NCBI GenBank assembly: GCA_026992215.1
Contig: JALXAI010000299.1
Coordinates: 1 to 5,837, forward strand
Length of the DNA stretch: 5,837 bases
Direction: 5' to 3'
From: Desulfobacterales bacterium
Lineage (GTDB): Bacteria > Desulfobacterota > Syntrophobacteria > B119-G9
Part shown: piece by piece, positions 1 through 4,989 of the stretch
How the letters are laid out: each line of letters starts with the position of its first letter
Position numbering within the stretch: position 1 is the stretch's first letter
Notes under the pieces: model-generated
The model's database searches: none
The model's input: the letters and a program-made list of their open reading frames with translations, nothing else
What the model was told of the DNA's origin: nothing
Program-made: the position numbers and the translations under genes

Positions 1-167
1 TCCGGCTGAATATCGCCTCCCGGACACACCACCGGGATTCTCCCCAGTTTTTTTACCCTGCCGATCTCGGATTCATCCACCACCACCGCATCGGCACCGC
101 CTTCGATAGCGGTGGTAACTACCTTCTTGTTCCAGGGAACAGCTTTGACCCACACTTCTTTTTTCAT
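1..167 (-). CDS. aroB': 3-dehydroquinate synthase II, N-terminal part (runs off window)
   Basis: The first 55 residues are visible and the rest lies left of the window. They begin MKKEVWVKAVPWNKK, followed by VVTTAIEGGADAVVVDES and later LGRIPVVC. The trace W-V-K, then K-x-VTTA-x-E-x-GADAVVV, then K-x-LG-x-I is the start I know from the archaeal-type DHQ synthase family (MJ1249-like). Family members convert 2-amino-3,7-dideoxy-D-threo-hept-6-ulosonate oxidatively to 3-dehydroquinate with NAD. They thereby replace DAHP synthase plus classical AroB in methanogens and some delta-proteobacteria such as Desulfovibrio. The partner synthase would be expected just outside the window; I cannot see it. 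The ATG at 167 has only a weak upstream AGG, and translation may be coupled to the 123-aa gene 67 bp upstream. The catalytic half is not visible, so integrity cannot be judged. Confidence 0.8.
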   Translation of the reverse strand, partial: MKKEVWVKAVPWNKKVVTTAIEGGADAVVVDESEIGRVKKLGRIPVVCPGGDIQP

Positions 168-234
168 GGCCTATAAAAAATGAGGCCCGTTGAAACATGC
201 GGGAACCATATTGGCTGAGGCAGGTCCAACGAGC

Positions 235-606
235 CTATTCGTCTTTTTTTATATCTTTTTTTCTTTCAAAAATGGATATTACTTTCCCCTTTTCTTCCTT
301 TTTCTGATCGTCCTCCGAAACTTCTTCTCCCTGAGTTTCCTCAGAAAATTCGTCCGGCTCGGGAAGGCTGGATTCCGGGCATATTACTTTTTCCAGGCGA
401 ACGGGGCGGCCTCCCATCGTGAACTCTTCACCGTTGATGTATTCCGATTTGAGTATCCACGTGATGGTCATCAACGGAACCTGGAGCACGAGTAGCTTAA
501 CATGGTACCAGCCGGCCTTTACGTCAGGCGAAATATCTTCAATCCTGGCAAAAAAAGCGGGTGAATTTTCCAGGTATATTAGAACTACGTCCCCGACATC
601 TGTCAT
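235..606 (-). CDS. Conserved-looking hypothetical protein, 123 aa, charged C-terminal tail
   Basis: This is a small soluble protein with no signal peptide or membrane segment; I cannot assign a function. Residues 1-75 alternate hydrophobic and polar positions as in a compact beta-rich domain: GDVVLIYLE at 5-13, FARIEDISPDVKAGWYHVKL at 19-38, ITWILKSEYINGEEFTMGG at 48-66. I have an impression of similar proteins in delta-proteobacteria but cannot verify it. Residues 78-108 are strongly acidic, then mixed-charge, and probably disordered. The end (VISIFERKKDIKKDE) is a short hydrophobic patch followed by basic residues. The ATG at 606 is well supported: AAGGA at 613-617 lies 6 nt upstream. The stop is TAG at 235-237. 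DHQ synthase II starts 67 bp downstream on the same strand, so the two may be co-transcribed, but that alone does not tie this protein to aromatic synthesis. Confidence 0.8.
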   Translation of the reverse strand: MTDVGDVVLIYLENSPAFFARIEDISPDVKAGWYHVKLLVLQVPLMTITWILKSEYINGEEFTMGGRPVRLEKVICPESSLPEPDEFSEETQGEEVSEDDQKKEEKGKVISIFERKKDIKKDE

Positions 607-612
607 TTGGAA

Positions 613-617
613 TCCTT
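613..617 (-). promoter_or_regulatory. Ribosome binding site of the 123-aa gene
   Basis: On the minus strand the sequence is GGGAAGGATTCCAA followed by ATG. AAGGA sits 6 nt from the start and fixes 606 as the initiation point. Confidence 0.7.
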
Positions 618-685
618 CCCTGTGCCCCCACTACTTCAGATACCAATACTCTTTCTGGCAATTACAAATCTTTTGAATCAATTTA

Positions 686-715
686 ACTATAATTTATAAA
701 AACAAGAACAATCAA
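686..715 (-). promoter_or_regulatory. Candidate sigma-70 promoter of the 123-aa gene
   Basis: The minus strand has TTGATT at 715-710 (four of six to TTGACA), an 18-bp AT-rich spacer, and TATAGT at 691-686 (five of six to TATAAT). This predicts a leader of about 70 nt before the ATG at 606. It lies in the most AT-rich stretch of this gap. It is a sequence match only, and AT-rich DNA yields such matches by chance. Confidence 0.4.
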
Positions 716-832
716 GTACTTTTAAACGCCTCCTTACAAGTGTGATCAGAAATGGAACGGAAACGAATCCGTATATATCAAATATTAAGATCATAACACC
801 AATGTAAGACAAACATCAAGCAGAAATGAGCC

Positions 833-1152
833 CTACTCACAAGAATGACGCCGTTTGCACGGCCCTTTTAAAATGAAGCTTTCGCACCTCCTGGTAACCT
901 CGATGAAAATTCCTGTCAAAACCGGAAGGACAAGCATGCCTGGATTTTCCCCATCGTCACCCCTCTTTGATTCCATGTTCGTTATCTCTTTGCCCTCTTT
1001 CCATCCCTTCAGGTAAGCATCAGTGTCCGGTTAAATCCCGTACCAGATGCACCTGCCGGTATACCGGTCAATCATGATCTGGGCGTGCCTATTGTTGTGT
1101 CTCTCAAGCCTTTTGACTACCAGTCACCGTGCTTGCATTCATTTGCGCTCAT
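833..1152 (-). pseudogene. Probable decayed small gene (one frameshift, one nonsense codon)
   Basis: No intact frame spans this stretch, but the minus strand reads as one protein-like sequence if two lesions are bridged. From an ATG at 1152 it gives MSANECKHGDW, then an in-frame TAG. Restoring one G in TGG(G)TAGTC shifts into VVKRLERHNNRHAQIMIDRY and then TGRCIWYGI. A TAA follows, and the same frame resumes as PDTDAYLKGWKEGKEITNM, ESKRGDDGENPGMLVLPVL and TGIFIEVTRRCE, ending at TAG 833-835. The TAA is one base from Lys, Gln or Glu. The predicted product is about 105 aa, soluble, basic and Cys-containing. I do not recognise the family. No good ribosome binding site precedes 1152, so the true start is uncertain. 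The last 15-20 residues may lie beyond the original end. Alternatives are sequencing errors or a chance open stretch. Confidence 0.4.
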
Positions 1153-1253
1153 CAGCAAAGGAGATGTGCTACACGAGAGCATACCATTAAAACGATAAAA
1201 CAGGCTCTTTCGCTTCCAGGGATCCCCGAAAATTTTCACGTTTACTTCATGCT

Positions 1254-1907
1254 TTATTCGCCAAGCCTCTCTTCCAGTTTCCTCCTGGCCCGGTGGTATG
1301 TTCCCTTCGCCCTTTCAGCCAGCGCTCCGTATTTATCTTTTTGCCTGGCAACGAAATCCCCGTCCGCTATTTCCAGAAGATTGGCCCTGGCAATCCAGCT
1401 GGCAGCCCAAAAGCATGAGTAGGAAACTTCTATTGCCACTCCGGCATCTGCCAGCAGAGGCTTATAGCATTTTTCTATGATATCAGCCCCGTATTCCAAC
1501 ATTTCAACGCTGCAGGCCATCAATTGCTCGGGCACAAACAGGGCTTCTTTGAACGCGCGCCGGATCTGATTCTTTTTCTCGTTGGCGTTATTCTGTTCCG
1601 GTGTCGAGCCCCTCAAGGCCCGGATGACTTTCGCGTACGATATTGCATCAAGATCGATAAGGGTCTCGCATTCATCTTTGATGTTATTGAGCCTTAAAAT
1701 TAACGCATCGATATCTTTCCCGGAGTTTCGCTCTGCTTCTTTTCGTTTTTTTGCGTCAACAGACAGCACGAATTTCTCGATACTTGCGGACAGGGCACCC
1801 AGCAAAGCGGCCGCGCACCCGCCTCCGGGCAGGGTGGGGATATCCCTGGACAATGCTTCCAGAAACTCACCGATGCTTTTTTCGGAAAAAGAAGACTCTA
1901 CCATCAC
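1254..1907 (-). CDS. fchA: Cyclodeaminase/cyclohydrolase family protein (methenyl-THF cyclohydrolase-like)
   Basis: This 217-residue protein has the length and pattern of the formiminotransferase-cyclodeaminase family (PF04961 type). Members act on folates as formimino-THF cyclodeaminase or 5,10-methenyl-THF cyclohydrolase (FchA). Diagnostic parts: SIGEFLEALSRDIPTLPGGG at 11-30 followed by CAAALLGALSASI (the glycine turn entering the first long helix); LIDLDAISYAKVIRAL at 83-98 (the conserved LID-D-A segment); an Arg/Lys helix with FKEALFVPEQLMACSVEML at 119-137; and LLADAGVAIEVSYSCFWAA at 151-169. Many relatives have GGGS where this has GGGC. The tail (185-217) is basic and helical. The cytoplasmic enzyme is predicted all-alpha and usually dimeric. 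The GTG at 1907 has GGA at 1915-1917, 7 nt away; the ATG at 1904 directly after it is an equally possible start. No hut gene or other folate gene lies beside it, so substrate choice stays open. Confidence 0.82.
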   Translation of the reverse strand: MMVESSFSEKSIGEFLEALSRDIPTLPGGGCAAALLGALSASIEKFVLSVDAKKRKEAERNSGKDIDALILRLNNIKDECETLIDLDAISYAKVIRALRGSTPEQNNANEKKNQIRRAFKEALFVPEQLMACSVEMLEYGADIIEKCYKPLLADAGVAIEVSYSCFWAASWIARANLLEIADGDFVARQKDKYGALAERAKGTYHRARRKLEERLGE

Positions 1908-1926
1908 TTTTGATTCCGACCTTTGT

Positions 1927-2037
1927 TTAATTATGATCTTTCTTTACTTCACAATTGCCGAGGGATTTCAGGCGAACCACTTGCCTCATCTCTTAGCCGA
2001 CGATATCATCAGGTACGGTAACGTGAATTACAACCAT
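1927..2037 (-). pseudogene. Possible short gene remnant with in-frame TAA
   Basis: From an ATG at 2037 the minus strand reads MVVIHVTVPDDIVG, a TAA, then EMRQVVRLKSLGNCEVKKD and HN before a second TAA at 1927-1929. This is 18 bp upstream of the FchA-like start codon. The alternating hydrophobic beginning followed by a charged helix-like part is protein-like, and the first TAA is one base from a sense codon. There is no good ribosome binding site. It may be the last trace of a small upstream gene, or chance; I cannot name a family. Confidence 0.2.
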
Positions 2038-2405
2038 ACGAAACGGCGAATCCCATAAAAAGGTCCGGTACCTGAAAAACTGTTTGTCCAGAACCGGTTT
2101 TCGCTGAAAATAAACAGGTCACGGCTTTTCATTTCTGATGTCCGGCAAAAAGATAAATACGAACTGCTCCCTGGTTATAAGTACCAACTTCGAGTCCCCG
2201 GTCAGGGCTAACCGGAGTAAAGTCTCTTTTCGGAAAGATTGAGCACTTTATTAAGGAAAAATTCTTGGGCTGCCATTTTTCGCGTGCACTATGTTTGCCC
2301 ACGGCCCCAATTGTAGTAAAGCAAACATCCAATGAACCCGGTTAGACAAATGCAGGTTATCCATTTTTTTCTGTCTCTAACTCGATTTTCCAAAATTTCC
2401 ATCAT

Positions 2406-2437
2406 AAATTGACAGGTTTTTTCACGAAAATTGACCC
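2406..2437 (-). repeat. Tandem GTCAATTT motif, IS21-end-like
   Basis: The minus strand carries GGGTCAATTTTCGTG and, 22 bp further on, CTGTCAATTTATG. The shared 8-mer GTCAATTT lies at 2435-2428 and 2413-2406. Closely spaced copies of such a motif, with A-runs between, resemble the repeated terminal sites of IS21-family elements. No transposase fragment is recognisable alongside, so it would be a solo end or scar. Confidence 0.25.
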
Positions 2438-2762
2438 ACCTGGTAGTAAAAAGATCTCTATCATTTTTTGATATGGGATGGAAGAGGTGATAGGCATGAA
2501 GGTAGAAAACCCCGCTCTGGAGGGTTGTAAATCCGTCTCCGAAGAAACCGGATAACGACCAGGAATTTGAAAAAGCGACCAAGCGGAAAACGGGCGGAAG
2601 CACAGGGATAAATAATTTCAGAGTTCTCAAACCGGCCCTTTCCAACACCAAATTGCTCAAACCCGGAAAAGTTGAAAATCGAGTATCGGGACATGGGACT
2701 CCTCAGCAAGGTATTCAAAAACCTAACACATCAAAAAATGAAACAGTGAAAAAACTCCACAT

Positions 2763-4127
2763 TTAATCCCTTATCTTCCACACATGTATGATACTTTTTT
2801 CTTCATCGGCGCGTCTCTCGAAGACATAGAGAAGACCACGGACACGGTCGAAACACGCGGCCCCTAGTAAGTATCGTTTCTTTCTCTTGTGATCAAATCC
2901 CGGATCAAAAAGATATTTGTCGATATCGAGAAAGGCATAGGGTTGGGGTTCATAGGTTTTCATTGTCCCTCTGGCCACTGCTGCCAGATCTGCAGGGTCG
3001 TAGAAGATTATGCGGGCCCTTATAGTCTCAGACCACCATCCCCTGTCATCATGTGGCCAGGGCGGGACCTTAGGGTATACGGTATTCTCATTAATATCAA
3101 TAGGCCACACTACTCCGTTTGCAAATCCATACCAGCACTTACCTATTGCCTTGGTACCGACAAAGATTACTGCGGATCTGTTGCCCGCTGTCAACCATGC
3201 TCCTCCGGACCATTCGTCGGCCTCCTTGAAATCGTTCATCTTCATAAGGTCGGAATTTTCTATTTCGTTCATACCTGGCCGCTGTATGCCATAGAGGAGT
3301 AAAGGAGTGATGTATTTTAGTGTAGCGTTTGGAGCCGGCGGATTCCCATCTTTCCAGGGAGCACAAGCAAACAGAGCGGGACCCTGTCCTCCCCAGTTCC
3401 CATCTCGAAACCTTCCTGATGCAAGTAGCTGCCCACCTGTATATTTGTCAGCCCATTCCTTTGGAATATCAAAGAGGTAGTCATTAGTGGCATAATTGGT
3501 AAAACCATCAAAATGCCACGGGCCTGCAGGTTTAGGATTAGAAAGGTCCAGTTCACACCAACCGTGTGACGCCTCAAACTCCTGGAAATGCTGTCCCCAT
3601 GCAAAGTATAGTTTCCCAGTTTTCTGAGAGCCCTGCGGGGGCAAATATGCCAGTCCGGCCCGGGGAATTTCAAGTTCACCAAACATATTGCCTTTAATGT
3701 CCCTGAAGCCCTGTAGCGTTCTGGCAGTATTTAACTCGCTGAGGTTTTTGGTACGGGAAATGACGGGGCGAGGTATGTCGATCTCTGATACGAATTGCTG
3801 GTGGTCGTGACCAATGGCAAAGATGGACCCGGGATAGCCATCAGCCGGTCCGTTGGGGTCACCATTGGGATAGTACGCCATTGCATAACCACTGTACTCC
3901 CAGTTTGACCCATTTGAACACCCTGGCAATCTGAATGCACCCATATACACAAGATCTTTGGGAAATATGAGTCGATCTGCCTTGGTAGTTTTCTTTCGGT
4001 TTACATTAGTAGCAGCGTCACTCACGCTGATCTTGCTATACATTGAAACAGCAAAGACTATCAGAAAAACAAATAATAGGTATCGTCCAGACATTTTCAA
4101 GTACCTCGCTTTCATGCGTTTCTGCAT
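2763..4127 (-). CDS. Exported protein of unknown function, 454 aa
   Basis: The N-terminus is a signal peptide: a basic n-region (residues 1-15), a hydrophobic core YLLFVFLIVFAVSMY at 16-30, then a likely signal peptidase I site near SDAA at 36-39. The mature protein is probably periplasmic or secreted and has no further membrane segment. It is rich in Trp, Tyr, Gly, Pro and Asp. Conserved-looking blocks are YMGAFRLPG (61-69), WEYSGYAMAYYPNGDPNGPA (76-95), IGHDHQQFVSEIDIPRPVIS (105-124), LEIPRAGLAYLPPQGSQKTG (152-171), WGQHFQEFEASHGWCELDLS (177-196), GRFRDGNWGGQGP (238-250) and HDDRGWW (359-365). Repeated short beta-strand-like units with W/G turns fit a beta-propeller or similar all-beta fold; that is inference. 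I believe relatives exist as unnamed secreted proteins in other environmental bacteria, but know no function. AGGA at 4135-4138 supports ATG 4127; ATG 4094 (residue 12) also has GAGG 9 nt upstream and gives a more ordinary signal peptide. Confidence 0.85.
   Translation of the reverse strand: MQKRMKARYLKMSGRYLLFVFLIVFAVSMYSKISVSDAATNVNRKKTTKADRLIFPKDLVYMGAFRLPGCSNGSNWEYSGYAMAYYPNGDPNGPADGYPGSIFAIGHDHQQFVSEIDIPRPVISRTKNLSELNTARTLQGFRDIKGNMFGELEIPRAGLAYLPPQGSQKTGKLYFAWGQHFQEFEASHGWCELDLSNPKPAGPWHFDGFTNYATNDYLFDIPKEWADKYTGGQLLASGRFRDGNWGGQGPALFACAPWKDGNPPAPNATLKYITPLLLYGIQRPGMNEIENSDLMKMNDFKEADEWSGGAWLTAGNRSAVIFVGTKAIGKCWYGFANGVVWPIDINENTVYPKVPPWPHDDRGWWSETIRARIIFYDPADLAAVARGTMKTYEPQPYAFLDIDKYLFDPGFDHKRKKRYLLGAACFDRVRGLLYVFERRADEEKSIIHVWKIRD
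4099..4112. repeat. 14-bp direct repeat, copy 1 (inside the start region of the exported protein)
   Basis: AAGTACCTCGCTTT on the plus strand is identical to 4333-4346. With the three preceding bases (TTC here, TTT there) the match is 16 of 17. This copy covers codons 6-10 of the 454-aa gene and includes the GAGG that could serve the internal start at 4094. Confidence 0.8.
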
Positions 4128-4134
4128 TGTTTAA

Positions 4135-4138
4135 TCCT
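4135..4138 (-). promoter_or_regulatory. Ribosome binding site of the 454-aa exported protein
   Basis: AGGA followed by TTAAACA and ATG at 4127 gives a 7-nt spacing and favours this start. A rival site, GAGG at 4104-4107, stands 9 nt before the internal ATG at 4094. Confidence 0.55.
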
Positions 4139-4332
4139 GTAACTGGACATATTACTATTTTGATAATGTCCTCTCATCTCGATTCTACTCGGTTACTTTA
4201 TCAGACTGAAGGGACATTTAAAAGCTTACGTGCAGAGAAAGCAGAGTTTGATGACACCATTGAAAACTCGTCTTTGGAGGGACGTTAACCATATACAGTG
4301 CCTTAATTTCCCTGATTATTTATAGACTGTTT

Positions 4333-4346
4333 AAGTACCTCGCTTT
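4333..4346. repeat. 14-bp direct repeat, copy 2
   Basis: Second exact copy of AAGTACCTCGCTTT, 234 bp from the first. On the minus strand it reads as a GCGAGG-containing leader but is followed by no start codon. Confidence 0.8.
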
Positions 4347-4785
4347 GCTCCCAATGAAAAAAGGATCTTTCAAAAGTCTTGGTTAGTACAGGGAGGAGGT
4401 AGAGTGTACGATCTTGGTGGTTAGTCTGAAAGTTGGTGATCTTGAAATCTGCTTCACTTATCTGTACTCGGGTATGCCAGGCGGGGTAATATTTCGAAAT
4501 TGGTTGGTACCTGGCCGCGGAAAAGTGCGTTGTGAGTAAAGATACTATACTCCGGTTCCAATCTGCTAAATAATGGAAGAATGGCTCGGAGAAAACATGT
4601 CATAATGTGATAGAGGTAATAATTATCTGGGGCAATTTTGTGGCCGGTTTTATGAAACCGACGGTTCGGTGAGAATTCCCTGTACGGTGTCATACCAATA
4701 ACTCTGGATCTTGTTCTGTGTGGATAGCTACAAGGGCAAGGAGGAACCGGTGATTGCCGGAGAACTTAGCATTTCCGGGGCACGC

Positions 4786-4860
4786 TGGAGCCGGCGAAGG
4801 GATTCGAACCCATGACCTGCTGATTACGAATCAGCTGCTCTACCTCTGAGCTACGCCGGC
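4786..4860 (-). tRNA. tRNA-Thr, anticodon CGT
   Basis: The minus strand folds as a complete cloverleaf. The acceptor strand GCCGGCG pairs with CGCCGGC (seven perfect pairs). The D arm is GCTC/GAGC, the anticodon stem GCTGA/TCAGC with loop TTCGTAA, the variable loop AGGTC, and the T loop TTCGAAT. Anticodon CGT reads the Thr codon ACG. The discriminator is T, followed by an encoded CCA at 4788-4786. The T stem (ATGGG/CCCTT) has one T-T mismatch at its second pair; everything else is canonical. The mature part without CCA is 72 nt. Confidence 0.97.
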
Positions 4861-4878
4861 TCAATCTTGATAATTCCT

Positions 4879-4906
4879 TTTATCATGCAGGATTACGGTG
4901 CGTCAA
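4879..4906 (-). promoter_or_regulatory. Promoter of tRNA-Thr
   Basis: TTGACG (4906-4901) is five of six to the -35 consensus. A 16-bp spacer leads to GATAAA (4884-4879), four of six to the -10. It would start transcription about 12 nt before the tRNA 5' end, as expected for a stand-alone tRNA unit. It lies 28 bp past the porin terminator. Confidence 0.6.
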
Positions 4907-4934
4907 GTCTTTGATACACACGAGAAAACAAAAG

Positions 4935-4961
4935 AAAAGGGGGAACTGTTTCCCCCTTTTT
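4935..4961 (-). terminator. Rho-independent terminator of the porin gene
   Basis: An 11-bp perfect stem (AAAAGGGGGAA at 4935-4945 with TTCCCCCTTTT at 4950-4960) closes a 4-nt loop. In the minus direction the stem runs into a T-rich tract. It lies 29 bp after the porin stop codon. The A/T flanks would let it work in both directions. Confidence 0.88.
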
Positions 4962-4989
4962 GATCAAGTTGAAACCGATGAAATTCGCG

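Larger units (their letters stand above)
607..832. other. AT-rich intergenic stretch
   Basis: Apart from the ribosome binding site and promoter of the 123-aa gene, I see no open frame, hairpin or repeat here. It separates that gene from the decayed frame starting at 833. Confidence 0.5.
1908..2762. other. Long gap without a convincing gene; possible relics
   Basis: About 850 bp separate the FchA-like gene from the exported protein. Two overlapping minus-strand frames stay open without family resemblance. One (2461-2694) starts at an ATG with GAGGAG only 4 nt upstream and is Phe-rich. The other (2289-2660) ends in a 38-residue stretch from an ATG at 2402 with a charged start and a hydrophobic segment (WITCICLTGFIGCLLYY), but has no ribosome binding site. 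Neither shows convincing coding character. A five-pair hairpin (CCGGT at 2198-2202 with ACCGG at 2211-2215) is weak. The tandem motif at 2406-2437 and the broken frame at 1927-2037 are listed separately. The stretch reads best as decayed DNA. Confidence 0.45.
4128..4785. other. Gap between the exported protein and tRNA-Thr; no supportable gene
   Basis: About 650 bp without a convincing gene. It contains copy 2 of the 14-bp repeat and GGACAT motifs at 4145 and 4213, with the inverse ATGTCC at 4166-4171. A small hairpin is also present (CGGTTT 4645-4650, AAACCG 4655-4660, loop TATG). A 79-codon minus-strand frame (4454-4693) is open but has no good ribosome binding site and no family resemblance. 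A second minus-strand frame stays open at about 4310-4465 (reading EADFKITNFQTNHQDRTLYL) without a start codon. These could be gene fragments. I see no clear sigma-70 promoter for the exported-protein gene. Confidence 0.45.

Noticed and set aside
168..234. CCCG...CGGG followed by a T-run on the minus strand before aroB', as a possible terminator or attenuator.
   Set aside because: The stem is only 4 bp with a 10-nt loop, too weak to call.
833..1152. Programmed frameshift or stop-codon recoding as an explanation for the broken frame.
   Set aside because: There is no slippery heptamer at the junction, and the in-frame stop is TAA, which is not used for selenocysteine or pyrrolysine.
1129..1422. 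Plus-strand open frame, and other plus-strand frames across the enzyme, exported-protein and porin genes.
   Set aside because: They overlap better-supported minus-strand genes or the decayed frame, have no ribosome binding sites, and show no family resemblance.
2178..2215. TTCGAGTCCC followed by a small hairpin, suggesting a degenerate tRNA.
   Set aside because: The bases before the supposed T loop (CCAAC) cannot pair with the following CCCC, and no acceptor or anticodon arm can be drawn.
3330..3340. TGGAGCCGGCG matches the plus-strand 3' end of tRNA-Thr (4786-4796), as an attachment-site duplicate would.
   Set aside because: Only 11 bp match, the T-arm part does not follow, and the sequence lies inside a conserved-looking coding stretch (PPAPNAT) of the exported protein, so it is most likely chance.
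4145..4171. GGACAT...ATGTCC as a transcription-factor operator or IS terminal inverted repeat.
   Set aside because: The arms match for only 6 bp around a 15-bp centre. That is too short to name a regulator or element; it is kept only as a note in the intergenic entry.
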